Assembly (NCBI RefSeq): GCF_001277995.1
Contig: NZ_CP009220.1
Location: forward strand, 1,612,001-1,676,000
Source of the DNA: Corynebacterium deserti GIMN1.010
Lineage (GTDB): Bacteria > Actinomycetota > Actinomycetes > Mycobacteriales > Mycobacteriaceae
Direction: 5' to 3'
DNA length: 64,000 bases
The notes under the pieces were generated by a model. That model had not been told where the DNA came from, did no database searches, and was given only the letters and a program-made list of their open reading frames with translations. This document shows positions 50,879 through 60,829 of this stretch, piece by piece; positions within the stretch are counted from its first letter, which is position 1; each line of letters begins with the position of its first letter. A program made the translations under genes and the position numbers.

Positions 50879-51411
50879 CCTGGGAAATGTCCCTTCTCGT
50901 CAGAATCTTGTTGAAGTTGTAGGGCGCTGGCGCGGCCATCCAGCCAGGTTTGGAGGATTTCCACGGCAGCGGCTTGGTCGATGACTGCGCGTCCAGCTTT
51001 TTCGCTGACACCGGATGCTCGTAAGGCTTGGGTGGCCACTACGGTGGTCAGGCGCTCGTCGCCGAGCCGGACGGGGATGGTTTTCCCTGCACCGGTGAGT
51101 CGGCGGCGGACGCGGAACGCTATTTCTTTTGCATGTTTCACGCTGGCAGAGCCGTTACCTTGGAGATCTCGGGGAAGACCTACGATAACTTCTACTGCCT
51201 TGTATTCCTCAATGAGTGCAATTAGTCGGTCGATGTCTTCAAGATCGGGGCCTTTGAATCCGGTTTTACGGGGCACTGTTTCCACAGGTGTTGCCAGGCG
51301 AGCGTCGCGATCTGAGGCTGCCACGCCGATGCGCACGGTTCCGACGTCAAAGCCTAAGCGCCTGCCGGCACCTGGGTCGTCGTGACCGGGAGTATCAGCG
51401 GTTACCTTCAT
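50875..51411 (-). CDS. ruvX: RuvX/YqgF-type Holliday junction resolvase-like RNase
   Basis: RNase H-fold nuclease implicated in 16S rRNA 5' processing and/or junction resolution. 178 residues. Active-site motifs: [12 protein letters not shown] (20-31), [10 protein letters not shown]-like [13 protein letters not shown], and GDERLTT. An extra C-terminal tail of about 20 residues ends SDEKGHFPG. Between alaS (195 bases upstream) and mltG (4-base overlap). Confidence 0.9.
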   Translation of the reverse strand: MKVTADTPGHDDPGAGRRLGFDVGTVRIGVAASDRDARLATPVETVPRKTGFKGPDLEDIDRLIALIEEYKAVEVIVGLPRDLQGNGSASVKHAKEIAFRVRRRLTGAGKTIPVRLGDERLTTVVATQALRASGVSEKAGRAVIDQAAAVEILQTWLDGRASALQLQQDSDEKGHFPG

Positions 51412-51542
51412 ATGAAATCCGAATGACCTTTCAATAAGAGCTTGGTGAGAAATTCATGTGTCGCATGGCACGTGTTCAAATTTAGCGTGTTTGGGCTGTT
51501 CGTGGTGTTAAGACACAAAACATTAGGGCCACATAAGCACAG

Positions 51543-51579
51543 CGCCGGGGTTCTCATCATGTTTCAGAGAACCCCGGCG
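51543..51579 (-). terminator. Hairpin downstream of alaS
   Basis: A perfect 13-bp GC-rich stem (51543-51555 with 51567-51579) and an 11-base loop, 26 bases after the alaS stop. The following minus-strand bases are not a T-run, so termination may be weak or need a factor. It would leave ruvX-mltG-aroE partly dependent on a promoter in 51412-51540. Confidence 0.65.
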
Positions 51580-51605
51580 TTGAACCGAGATTGTTGGATC
51601 AAAGC

Positions 51606-54272
51606 TTAGAGAGCTTCGATCTCAGATCGAATCGCTGCAAAGCCTGATTCCAGACCAGCGATGTTAGTGCCGGAGCCTTGAGCCAGGTCAGCCTTTCCGC
51701 CGCCGCGGCCATCAATGTAGGAGCCGACCAGTTTCACCAGGTTACCGGCGTGGGCGCCACGAGCTACAGCGGACTTAGTTGCGGCCACCACGAATGGCAC
51801 TTTGCCGTCGTTGTCGGATGCCAAAACCACAACGCCTTCACGATCGCCCAGCTTGTCCTTCAACGTGGTTGCGATGGTGCGCAAGTCACCGGCGTTGGTG
51901 TTGTCTTTCACACGCAGCAACAAGGTAGTGACGCCAGCGATGTCTTGAGAATTGTTGAGCAAGTCAGCGGTCTGGGACATCAGCTGCTGGCGGTGCAGAG
52001 CCTCAATCTCCTTTTCTGCTGCCTTAAGCTTATCCACCAGCTGAGCAACGCGCTCTGGAAGTTCCTCAGATGGCGCCTTCAGAGAATTTGCCAGGCCTTC
52101 TGCCAGTGCACGCTCCTTGGAGAGGTAGTTGAAGGAGTTCAGACCAGAGTATGCCTCAATGCGGCGCACGCCGGAACCAATGGAGGACTCACCAAGCAGC
52201 GCTACCGGGCCGATCTGAGAGGAGTGCGCAACGTGGGTACCACCACACAGCTCCATGGAGAATGGTCCGCCGATTTCGACAACGCGCACAATGTTGCCAT
52301 AGTTTTCACCAAATAGTGCCATCGCACCCATAGCCTTTGCCTCCTCCAGGGAGGTTTCTACAGTATTGACAGCCCAGTCAGTATCCACAGCCTCATTGGT
52401 GATGGTCTGGATCTGCTCAATCTGTGCCGGGGTGAGCTGCTCGGTGTAGTTGAAGTCAAAGCGCAGGTAACCCGGACGGTTCATAGAACCTGCCTGCACC
52501 GCAGTTGGTCCAAGAACCTGCCGCAAAGCGGCATGAATCAAGTGGGTTGCGGAGTGTGCCTGGCGTGCGGCATGGCGCCATTGCTTATCGACGCTTGCCA
52601 CCACGTCATCTCCAACAGCAAGACCGCCGTTGGCGACGAGTGCCTTGTGCACCCACAGCTTCTTGCCAATTTTCTGCACATCGTGGACATCCACGACAGT
52701 GTCACCCATGAGGATTTGTCCACGGTCACCCAACTGTCCGCCGGCCTCTGCATACAGTGGCGAGTGATCAAGGATGACCTCAACCTCCTGGCCTTCCGAC
52801 GCCTCGTTGATCTTGGCGCCATCAGCCAGCAGGCCAATGACCTTGGACTGGGAATCTAGCTCTTCAAAACCGGTGAAGACGGTTGGGTTGTTATCCACCC
52901 ATTCGCGGTAGATGCTCAAGTCAGTGTGACCGTGCTTCTTGGCCTGGCTGTCCGCCTTTGCGCGGGAGCGCTGTTCTGCCATGAGGGAATCAAAGCCCTC
53001 GACATCCACGTCAAGACCGGCTTCTGCAGCCATCTCAAGGGTGAGGTCGATGGGGAAACCGTAGGTGTCATGCAGTGCGAATGCCTGAGCACCAGCAACG
53101 GTGGTGGAACCGGACTCCTTGATAGCAGATGCTGCCTCTTCAAACAGGTGGGTACCAGAGACCAGAGTCTTCAGGAATGCGCGCTCTTCAGTGACAGCTA
53201 CACGCAGGATGCGCTCGCGGTTGTCAGCGATCTCTGGGTAAGACGGCGTCATGGTGTCCATGATGGTGTTCATGAACTTCTCCATGGTCTCACCGGTTGC
53301 ACCCAGCAGACGCGCAGAACGGATGATACGTCGAAGCAGGCGGCGCAAGATGTATCCGCGGCCCTCGTTGCCTGGGGTCACACCATCAAGGATGAGCATC
53401 ATGCCGGTGCGGGAGTGATCGGCGATAACACGGAAGCGGATATCTGCAGTGTTGTCAGATCCGTACTTGGTGCCGGTCAATGTTTCTGCAACGTCAATAA
53501 CTGGACGCAGAAGGTCAGTTTCATAGACGTTTTCTACGCCCTGGAGAATGCACGCCACGCGCTCGACACCCATACCGGTATCGATGTTCTTCTTAGGCAG
53601 GTCACCGAGGATCTCAAAGTTGTCCTTGCCGATGCCCTGTCCGCGCTCCTTTTCCATGAAGACCAAGTTCCAGATCTCCAGGTAACGGTTATCATCAGCA
53701 ATGGGACCGCCGTCCTTGCCGTACTTTTCCCCGCGATCGTAGTAGATCTCAGAGCACGGACCGCAGGGGCCAGGAACGCCCATGGACCAGTAGTTATCAG
53801 CCATGCCAAGGCGCTGGATACGCTCGGCTGGCACGCCGATCTTCTTCTCCCAGATTTCCGCAGCCTCATCGTCGTCAAGGTAAACCGTGACCCACAGACG
53901 CTCTGGATCAAGGCCATAGCCGCCGTCTTCGACAGAGTTGGTCAGAAGACCCCATGCGTGGGTGATGGCGCCTTCTTTGAAGTACTGGCCAAAGGAGAAG
54001 TTACCGGCCATCTGGAAGAAGGTGTTGTGGCGAGTGGTGATACCGACCTCTTCAATATCCAGGGTGCGGACACACTTCTGGATGGAGGTTGCGGTGCCGT
54101 TGTCAAAAGGTGGGGTCTGCTGACCGAGGAAATATGGCTTGAATGGAACCATGCCTGCGTTAACGAAGAGCAGGTTGGGGTCATCGAGAATCAGCGACGC
54201 GCTAGGAACCGCCTGGTGGCCGGCGTTGACGAAGTGATTGGTGAAGCGCTCCCTGATCTCATGGGTCTGCAC
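51606..54272 (-). CDS. alaS: Alanyl-tRNA synthetase
   Basis: Class II synthetase with editing domain. 888 residues from GTG at 54272 (AGGCAGGA upstream); the frame extends to 54380 but that part has no family similarity. N-terminal [12 protein letters not shown] and [15 protein letters not shown]; the editing-site HSATHL and CGGTHV zinc/editing motifs are intact; a C-terminal DHHA1 domain follows with an aspartate/glycine-rich end ([15 protein letters not shown]). One GCTTRTCGACGC copy (52583) encodes ASVDKQW. It follows rarA by 124 bases. Confidence 0.97.
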   Translation of the reverse strand: MQTHEIRERFTNHFVNAGHQAVPSASLILDDPNLLFVNAGMVPFKPYFLGQQTPPFDNGTATSIQKCVRTLDIEEVGITTRHNTFFQMAGNFSFGQYFKEGAITHAWGLLTNSVEDGGYGLDPERLWVTVYLDDDEAAEIWEKKIGVPAERIQRLGMADNYWSMGVPGPCGPCSEIYYDRGEKYGKDGGPIADDNRYLEIWNLVFMEKERGQGIGKDNFEILGDLPKKNIDTGMGVERVACILQGVENVYETDLLRPVIDVAETLTGTKYGSDNTADIRFRVIADHSRTGMMLILDGVTPGNEGRGYILRRLLRRIIRSARLLGATGETMEKFMNTIMDTMTPSYPEIADNRERILRVAVTEERAFLKTLVSGTHLFEEAASAIKESGSTTVAGAQAFALHDTYGFPIDLTLEMAAEAGLDVDVEGFDSLMAEQRSRAKADSQAKKHGHTDLSIYREWVDNNPTVFTGFEELDSQSKVIGLLADGAKINEASEGQEVEVILDHSPLYAEAGGQLGDRGQILMGDTVVDVHDVQKIGKKLWVHKALVANGGLAVGDDVVASVDKQWRHAARQAHSATHLIHAALRQVLGPTAVQAGSMNRPGYLRFDFNYTEQLTPAQIEQIQTITNEAVDTDWAVNTVETSLEEAKAMGAMALFGENYGNIVRVVEIGGPFSMELCGGTHVAHSSQIGPVALLGESSIGSGVRRIEAYSGLNSFNYLSKERALAEGLANSLKAPSEELPERVAQLVDKLKAAEKEIEALHRQQLMSQTADLLNNSQDIAGVTTLLLRVKDNTNAGDLRTIATTLKDKLGDREGVVVLASDNDGKVPFVVAATKSAVARGAHAGNLVKLVGSYIDGRGGGKADLAQGSGTNIAGLESGFAAIRSEIEAL

Positions 54273-54396
54273 AGCGGTATCCTGCCTTAGAACTTCTCGA
54301 ACTGTTTTGGCGCGCACGAAAGTGCCCGCCAATTTATGGACAAATGGTAACTTTACCCGCCAGCACCATAAGTTGGGCAACCCGGGCTCTAACTAC

Positions 54397-55776
54397 TTAC
54401 TTCAGGCCTCTAATGATGCGTCGCAAACGGCCAATATATTCTGCAATCCGCTTCTCTGCGCCGTGTTCGGTGGGCTGATAATACACGCGATCTTTGAGGT
54501 TGTCGGGCAGATAATCCTGGCGCACTACTCCCCGGGGATCATCGTGGGGATACTTATATCCGATGGCGTTGCCGAGCTTTTTCGCACCTTCATAATGGCC
54601 GTCGCGAAGATGCGGAGGCACCGTACCAATGTGGCCTTGCGCTACATCACTAAGCGCTTGATCCATCGCCATAATGACCGCGTTGGATTTAGGTGCCGTG
54701 GCCAAATGGATGGTTGCTTGCGCTAAGTTAATGCGCGCTTCTGGCATACCAATCAATTGGACAGCTTGAGCTGCAGCAACAGCAACCTGCAACGCCTGAG
54801 GATCGGCCATTCCGATGTCTTCACTCGCGTGCACAACCAGGCGCCTGGCAATAAATCGAGGATCTTCACCGGCATCGATCATCCTGGCCAAGTAGTGCAG
54901 CGCAGCATCCACATCAGACCCTCGGATGGACTTAATCCACGCGCTGACCACGTCATAGTGCTGGTCACCGTCGCGATCATAGCGCACCACTGCGCGGTTG
55001 ACGTTGGCCATGACCGTGTCAATGTCGAGGACGTCACCGTCTCCTACAGCTTCTGCTGCTGCTTCGATGTAGGTCAGTCCACGCCTGGCATCACCACCGG
55101 CAAGAAGAACAAGCTGATCAATGGCTTCATCGGTTGCGGTAATACGTCCTGCAAGACCTCGCTCATCTTCTAATGCCCGTTGGAGAAGATGCTTAATATC
55201 AGCGTCGCTCAGCGATTCCAGCTGAAGCAAGAGGGAGCGAGACAACAGTGGCGAGACCACAGAAAAGGAAGGGTTTTCCGTGGTGGCTGCCACGAGAAGG
55301 ACGATGCGGTTTTCCACAGCAGACAACAGTGCATCTTGCTGGGTTTTGGAAAACCGATGGACCTCATCGATAAACAGCACTGTTCTAAGACCAAGCTGCA
55401 GGTCCATGCGGGCTCGTTCAATTACTGCACGGACTTCTTTCACGCCAGAGGACAGTGCAGACATGGCCACAAAGCGATCGCCTGCTGCTGCGGAAATTAA
55501 CGAGGCGATGGTGGTTTTTCCGGTGCCGGGAGGGCCGTAAAGAAGGACCGAGGCGTCACCGGATCCCTCAATAAGCCTTCGCAGTGGACGGCCCTCACCT
55601 AACAGGTGCTGCTGCCCCACTACCTCATCAAGGGTGCGGGGTCGCATGCGGGCTGCCAACGGTGCGTGCCCACCTGGGTGAAAATACTGGGTTGCCGCTT
55701 TGGAATTACTCAGAGCTGATGAGCGTCCATCGGATTCCGGGGTGTCGGGTGTTTCAAACAGTGAATCCTGGGCCAT
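54397..55776 (-). CDS. rarA: Replication-associated recombination protein RarA (MgsA), AAA+ ATPase
   Basis: Clamp-loader-like ATPase acting at stalled forks. 459 residues. N-terminal [21 protein letters not shown], Walker [10 protein letters not shown], Walker [19 protein letters not shown], sensor 1 AATTENPSF, and the C-terminal tetramerisation domain with [10 protein letters not shown]-like [13 protein letters not shown]. Follows the kinase-fold gene by 46 bases and precedes alaS on the same strand. Confidence 0.95.
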   Translation of the reverse strand: MAQDSLFETPDTPESDGRSSALSNSKAATQYFHPGGHAPLAARMRPRTLDEVVGQQHLLGEGRPLRRLIEGSGDASVLLYGPPGTGKTTIASLISAAAGDRFVAMSALSSGVKEVRAVIERARMDLQLGLRTVLFIDEVHRFSKTQQDALLSAVENRIVLLVAATTENPSFSVVSPLLSRSLLLQLESLSDADIKHLLQRALEDERGLAGRITATDEAIDQLVLLAGGDARRGLTYIEAAAEAVGDGDVLDIDTVMANVNRAVVRYDRDGDQHYDVVSAWIKSIRGSDVDAALHYLARMIDAGEDPRFIARRLVVHASEDIGMADPQALQVAVAAAQAVQLIGMPEARINLAQATIHLATAPKSNAVIMAMDQALSDVAQGHIGTVPPHLRDGHYEGAKKLGNAIGYKYPHDDPRGVVRQDYLPDNLKDRVYYQPTEHGAEKRIAEYIGRLRRIIRGLK

Positions 55777-55822
55777 ATGCTCAGGGTAGTCCTAACGTGA
55801 AAAGTGCAAGTTAATCTGCGAG

Positions 55823-57022
55823 TTAATCATTATCGATGAACAGGCGCACAACATCTTCCGCAAACTTGGCTACTTCGGGGAAACGTTGATCGAGTCCGCG
55901 AGCGGCAAAGCGCTGCAGGGCTGCGAAGGTTTCGTGAAGGTCTTGGCGGACAAGGTCATTATCATCGTCTGAGCGAGGGATGATGATCTCGTTGAGGTAA
56001 TCCAGGTTCAGCGACGTGGTGCCATCGTCTGAGCCAATTTGTAGGCTGAGCAAGCTGCTGATGGATCCGACCTTCATGAAGGTCACGCTCGACAGTGCCC
56101 AGCCGATGAGGGCGGTGACGATACGCGCCTGAAGGCGGATTTCGTTGTTGACATTGGGCCAGATGCCACGAACTTCCTGCACCCAGGAGTCAATGAGTTC
56201 ATCAACTTCATCATCAGAGATCGGGCGACTGAAGATGAACTGAGGGAATCCAGCAATCACGCACGCTACATCAAAGGTGGCGTCGCGGAAGCCAGCTACT
56301 TCGTAGTCAAGGAAGTGGGTGCGTTCAGAGACGATAATGTTGTCTGGTGAGAGGTCAAACGGCGTGAAGGCTCGGTGACGGCCTGAAATAAGGCGTCGTT
56401 CAGCAACGCGCGCGAACTCCTCAACCACTTCTGGGACGGTGATCCCGGCGTCGACAAGTATTTTTTTACCCACCTCAATTGCTGAGGGCAGCAACCTGTC
56501 GCGGTTGCGCTGCATGTCTGCCGTCGCCGGGTATTTGGCGAGCATGCGCGACATGAGGATGTTGAAGTCCTCCTCACGGTCTGCGGTGGATGCATGCAGG
56601 CTACCCAAGGATTGACCGAGGTTGCGCAGGATTTGCATGCGTTGGTCGCCGGTGCGCTGGTTGAGCAGCTCGGCGAACGTATCGCCGTTACCGGAATCAG
56701 AGATGACCATGATGCGCTTGTCAATGTCATAGGCCAAAATCACCGGTCCGGGGCGGACTTCCTCCGACAACGAGGTAGTGAATTGGTAGGAGACGATCTC
56801 GCGCACCAGTGCGGAATCATCAAATAGGTCACCAGTGGATGGGACGTATTTGATGACCACGGAGCGTTGTTGGAGGAAAGGAGAATTGGCTACGCGCGCA
56901 CGTAAGACGGCTGCGGTACCCGATCCGTTGAGCTGTTCCACATCAGAAAGCGTTTGCACGCCACCGTAGCGTTTAGACAACAAGTCTTCTGCGGCCTCGA
57001 CAATTTCTTTGTGGCTCAGCAT
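55823..57022 (-). CDS. Aminoglycoside-phosphotransferase-fold protein of unknown substrate
   Basis: 399 residues with an APH/choline-kinase-like pattern. The catalytic loop position reads FTPFDLSPDNIIV (Asp and Asn kept, the usual His-Gly lost). The metal Asp motif reads FLDYEVAGFRD. The N-lobe has VVIKYVP, a plausible ATP Lys. The last 120 residues have no recognised motif. Conserved between aspS and rarA in corynebacteria as I remember. It may be a small-molecule kinase or a binding-only protein. Confidence 0.8.
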   Translation of the reverse strand: MLSHKEIVEAAEDLLSKRYGGVQTLSDVEQLNGSGTAAVLRARVANSPFLQQRSVVIKYVPSTGDLFDDSALVREIVSYQFTTSLSEEVRPGPVILAYDIDKRIMVISDSGNGDTFAELLNQRTGDQRMQILRNLGQSLGSLHASTADREEDFNILMSRMLAKYPATADMQRNRDRLLPSAIEVGKKILVDAGITVPEVVEEFARVAERRLISGRHRAFTPFDLSPDNIIVSERTHFLDYEVAGFRDATFDVACVIAGFPQFIFSRPISDDEVDELIDSWVQEVRGIWPNVNNEIRLQARIVTALIGWALSSVTFMKVGSISSLLSLQIGSDDGTTSLNLDYLNEIIIPRSDDDNDLVRQDLHETFAALQRFAARGLDQRFPEVAKFAEDVVRLFIDND

Positions 57023-57195
57023 GGGTAAGTCTCCTTAATACATCCGCCAACAAGCACCAATCCGCGCCAACAGAAGCCCTATTACTTCTCTGTTGGGCTG
57101 GGGGTACAAAATTTTGATTAACAGTTAATGAATTTGAGCTGACCCACCAGGCTGTTAATCCTCTTTCTATGGTACAGAGCACTTTCTATTGAGGA

Positions 57196-57279
57196 GGGTG
57201 AACATACAAGTATGTCACCCCCGAAGTCCCAAAAAGCCTCAAAACCACTGGTGGGCTGTGTCCGGTTACATCAACCGGA
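57196..57279. other. Two hairpins in the aspS-kinase gap
   Basis: GTCCGGTT (57259-57266) pairs with AACCGGAC (57272-57279), loop ACATC. GGGTG-A-ACATAC (57196-57207) pairs with GTATGTCACCC (57210-57220). Both lie downstream of aspS on the minus strand, neither has a T-run. The 288-base gap (57023-57310) also must hold the promoter of the kinase-fold gene; I see no clear one. Confidence 0.45.
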
Positions 57280-57310
57280 CTCGGCCACTATGCAGCCACT
57301 ACGCAGCCTA

Positions 57311-59137
57311 CTACTCTGCCTCTGCCCCAGAAGCTGCAGGCGCATCAGCCGCAGCTGCCTTTGGCTTTGGCTTCGCGTCAATGCCTGCTTCCTTACGCTG
57401 CTGCGGGGTAATTGGTGCAGGAGCGTCAGTCAGTGGATCAATTCCGCCACCGGACTTAGGGAAAGCGATGACGTCGCGGATGGAATCAAAGCCACCGAGC
57501 AGGGACACGATGCGGTCCCAGCCGAAGGCGATTCCGCCGTGTGGAGGTGCGCCGAATGCGAAAGCGTCAAGCAAGAAGCCGAACTTCTCGCGTGCTTCTT
57601 CACCGCTAATGCCCATGACCTCGAAAACGCGTTCCTGCACGTCGCGCTGGTGGATACGGATTGAGCCGCCACCGATTTCGTTGCCGTTGCACACGATGTC
57701 GTATGCGTAAGCAAGTGCGTCCCCTGGGTTGGTGTCAAAGTTGTCCAGGAACTCTGGCTTAGGTGAGGTGAAGGCATGGTGGACTGCGGTCCATTTGGAG
57801 TTGCCCAGTGCAACGTCGCCGGATGCGGTGGCGTCTGCTGCTGGCTCGAACATTGGAGCGTCGACGATCCAGGTGAATGCCCAGTCGCCGTCCTTGATCA
57901 GGTCAAGCTTCTTAGCGATCTCACCTCGAGCTGCACCAAGCAGTGCGCGGGAAGACTTGGTATCTCCTGCTGCAAAGAAGATGCAGTCGCCTGGCTGTGC
58001 ACCAACGTGAGCTGCAATTCCTGCGCGCTCGGCATCGGTGATGTTTTTAGCTACTGGTCCGGACAGTTCACCGTCTTCACCGACGAGGATGTAGGCAAGT
58101 CCCTTGGCGCCGCGCTGCTTTGCCCATTCCTGCCATGCATCAAGCTGACGACGAGGCTGCGATGCGCCACCGGTCATAACAACTGCGCCGACGTATTCGT
58201 TCTTGAACACACGGAATGTGGTGTCCTGGAAGAACTCGGTGCACTCGGTGATTTCAATATCAAAGCGCAGGTCTGGCTTGTCGGAGCCGTAGCGACGCAT
58301 TGCATCGGCGTAGGTCATGCGTGGGATTGGAGTCTTGATCTCATATCCGATCAGCTTCCACACCTCAGAGATGATCTCCTCGCCCAGTGCGATGACATCA
58401 TCCTGGTCCACAAACGACATTTCAACGTCCAGCTGGGTGAACTCTGGCTGGCGGTCTGCACGGAAATCCTCATCGCGGTAGCAACGAGCGATCTGGTAGT
58501 AGCGCTCCATGCCAGCAACTTGCAGCAGCTGCTTGAACAGCTGTGGGGACTGTGGCAATGCGTAGAAGGTGCCTGGGCGCAGACGAGCTGGAACCAGGAA
58601 GTCACGTGCGCCTTCTGGGGTGGAACGAGTCAAGGTTGGGGTCTCGATCTCGGTGAAATCGTGGCTGTCCAACACGGTGCGTGCGGCCTTGTTGGCAGCA
58701 GAACGCAGACGCAGAGCGTTCGCCTGAACTGGGCGACGCAGGTCTAGGTAGCGGTACTTCAGACGGGTCTCTTCGCCAACTTCGCCAGCAGAGGAGGAAT
58801 CCTCAATCTGGAAAGGAAGTGGAGCGGACTCGTTGAGTACCTCAAATTCGGTGACGCTGACTTCAATGTCGCCGGATGCAAGGTTAGGGTTCTGAGATCC
58901 TTCTGGGCGCTCTTCGACGACGCCGGTGACGCGTAGGACGAATTCGCTGCGCAGTGCGTGTGCACGCTCAGCAACGTCCTCATTGCGGAAAACAACCTGG
59001 GCAATGCCAGTACGGTCGCGAAGATCGATGAAGATCACGCCACCGTGGTCACGGCGACGGTTGACCCAGCCGGTCAGGGTTACTGACTGGCCTGCGTTTT
59101 CTTTACGAAGCTCGCCTGAGAGATGAGTGCGCAGCAC
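57311..59137 (-). CDS. aspS: Aspartyl-tRNA synthetase
   Basis: Class II synthetase, 608 residues, bacterial type with the GAD insertion domain. N-terminal OB-fold: [24 protein letters not shown] (about 19-42, in parts). Motif 2 is [20 protein letters not shown]-like around 215-234, and motif 3 [10 protein letters not shown] is near the end. The C-terminal tail is Ala/Pro-rich ([18 protein letters not shown]). Discriminating versus non-discriminating character cannot be settled by eye. ATG at 59137. Confidence 0.96.
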   Translation of the reverse strand: MLRTHLSGELRKENAGQSVTLTGWVNRRRDHGGVIFIDLRDRTGIAQVVFRNEDVAERAHALRSEFVLRVTGVVEERPEGSQNPNLASGDIEVSVTEFEVLNESAPLPFQIEDSSSAGEVGEETRLKYRYLDLRRPVQANALRLRSAANKAARTVLDSHDFTEIETPTLTRSTPEGARDFLVPARLRPGTFYALPQSPQLFKQLLQVAGMERYYQIARCYRDEDFRADRQPEFTQLDVEMSFVDQDDVIALGEEIISEVWKLIGYEIKTPIPRMTYADAMRRYGSDKPDLRFDIEITECTEFFQDTTFRVFKNEYVGAVVMTGGASQPRRQLDAWQEWAKQRGAKGLAYILVGEDGELSGPVAKNITDAERAGIAAHVGAQPGDCIFFAAGDTKSSRALLGAARGEIAKKLDLIKDGDWAFTWIVDAPMFEPAADATASGDVALGNSKWTAVHHAFTSPKPEFLDNFDTNPGDALAYAYDIVCNGNEIGGGSIRIHQRDVQERVFEVMGISGEEAREKFGFLLDAFAFGAPPHGGIAFGWDRIVSLLGGFDSIRDVIAFPKSGGGIDPLTDAPAPITPQQRKEAGIDAKPKPKAAAADAPAASGAEAE

Positions 59138-59370
59138 GTTGGTGGAAGTCCTTCCGCTTGAGTGGTGTAGTCATAAGGTTTCTGAGCTGGAAAATAAGGG
59201 CTTGAAATGTAAAGCCACACGCCGCAGCCCCTCAGCACAACCTTCTAGTTCAGGCATGCGAGCAGCCCAGAAACAGGCAACAGGTGCATTGTACCCGCCG
59301 AACCTTGTCTCATGAATACCAGTATCCATGTGGTGTCCCTATGGTGGCGGAATCGCCGGAGACTCCAGCC

Positions 59371-59400
59371 GAATAGTTCTAAATAGTTCCGAATAGTCCA
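59371..59400. repeat. Three tandem 10-base repeats upstream of the metallopeptidase
   Basis: GAATAGTTCT, AAATAGTTCC, GAATAGTCCA: three units in exact 10-base register, 92-121 bases before the ATG at 59492. One unit per helical turn suggests a protein-binding array on one DNA face. Otherwise the 354-base gap 59138-59491 shows the divergent promoters of aspS and this gene without clear boxes. Confidence 0.6.
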
Positions 59401-59491
59401 GCGGGCTTCACCCAAAAATTTCCTTAAAAGCGCTATCAACTTGTTACGTTCAATGCGCTCAGTTCCAGCTTCAGTATGTAATGATTTCTTC

Positions 59492-60373
59492 ATGACTTTT
59501 CGTGGAGATGTATCCCGCTCAGGCGGAAGTGCCCGCAAAGGTGGCGGTGGCCGTGGAATGGCAGTTGGTGGCGGCATTGGCGGCCTGCTGCTGGTTGGTC
59601 TGTTCATTCTGTTAGGTGGGAACCCGAGCCAGATCGACGAAGTTCTTGGTGGCGGACAAGGACAGGTGGAATCCGGTGAAGCAGGAAATTTTGATCACTG
59701 CCAAACCGGCGAAGACGCCAACAACTACGACGATTGCCGCCTCTACTACACCTCATTTTCTGTTAATGAAATGTGGGCAGCCGTCTTGCCTGCACAGGCA
59801 AACATTGAATACGTCGAGCCAACGCTCGCGATCTTTGAGAACACCACTCAGTCCGGTTGTGGCCTGGCCTCTGCGTCCACTGGACCGTTCTACTGCCCTA
59901 CCGATCAGGACGCTTACTTTGATCTGAGCTTCTTCGAGCAGATGCGCCAGTTCGGTGCAGAAAATGCCCCTCTTGCTCAGATGTACATCGTGGCCCACGA
60001 GTTCGGGCACCACGTGCAAAACCTCGAAGGCACCCTCGGTTTGTCTGACTACAACAACCCCGGCGAGGATTCCAACGCTGTGAAGATCGAGCTGCAGGCC
60101 GATTGCTACGCCGGCATCTGGGCCAACCACGCCGATAAGGGCGAAAACCGTATGCTCGAGCCCATCACCGAGTCTGAGCTAGATTCCGCGTTGACTGCTG
60201 CCGCAGCAGTCGGAGATGACAACATTCAGGAACGCTCCGGCGGCGAAGTAAACCCTGAAAGCTGGACTCACGGTTCTTCCCAACAGCGCAAGGACGCCTT
60301 CTTGGCTGGCTATAACACCGGCCAAATGAGCTCCTGCGATTTCCTTGAGCGCGGCGTGTACCAGGATTCTTAA
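59492..60373 (+). CDS. Membrane-anchored neutral zinc metallopeptidase (YpfJ family)
   Basis: 293 residues from ATG at 59492. Short basic Gly-rich N-terminus, one transmembrane helix (about 28-47), then an extracytoplasmic catalytic domain. The HEXXH motif is [11 protein letters not shown], with the downstream Glu in [11 protein letters not shown]. Several cysteines (CQTGED, DDCRLYY, GCGLAS, FYCPT, SSCDF) suggest disulfides outside the cell. A longer frame from 59441 is not supported. Tandem repeats lie upstream and a strong terminator downstream; it is monocistronic. Confidence 0.9.
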
Positions 60374-60407
60374 AAGCGCTTATCGACGCCCGTCCCCCAC
60401 ATTTCCA

Positions 60408-60443
60408 GCGGTGAGCAGCAAAGAGCTACTCACCGCACTTTTT
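60408..60443 (+). terminator. Terminator of the metallopeptidase gene
   Basis: GCGGTGAG (60408-60415) pairs with CTCACCGC (60429-60436), one mismatch, then AGC/GCT and loop AAAGA. The stem is followed by TTTTT (60439-60443). It is 35 bases after the stop codon; a GCTTATCGACGC word (60378-60389) lies between. Confidence 0.85.
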
Positions 60444-60829
60444 CGGCGGTATTTTCGGTGCGGTCCAGGTGTGTCGCAACATGTCATACCCAATTACTGA
60501 GTCCAGACCGCGCCCAACGGCCATCGTAAATACTCAGGCTGCGCCGAACCCCGAATTCTAGTAGCGCCACCATAACCAACAGAAGAGCACTTTGAATGAC
60601 TGCGCTGAGAAGTTGTCGTTGTGGATGCTACCGCCAGGAGGGACGCCGAGCATCAATCGCACGCCCCACCACAGGCTCCTCAAGTAGGCGATTTTGGGCG
60701 AATGATGTGCCCACAGGAACCCAAAGCAGTCCGTGCGCGGGCGTTATGCGAATGAATGGTAATACCAGTTCAAACAATATTTTTGCGAAGAACTTGTGGA
60801 TTCAAGACAAACTTTCCGGCACTCAAAAC
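60444..60829. other. Convergent intergenic gap without a supported gene
   Basis: Both neighbours are transcribed into this 386-base stretch. A plus-strand frame (60596-60847) runs into the helicase gene and has an unnatural Arg/Ser/Cys-rich composition. A minus-strand frame of about 57 codons ending near 60557 is Trp-rich. Neither has a ribosome site, a family motif or normal codon use. It may contain decayed coding DNA, but nothing identifiable. Confidence 0.5.
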
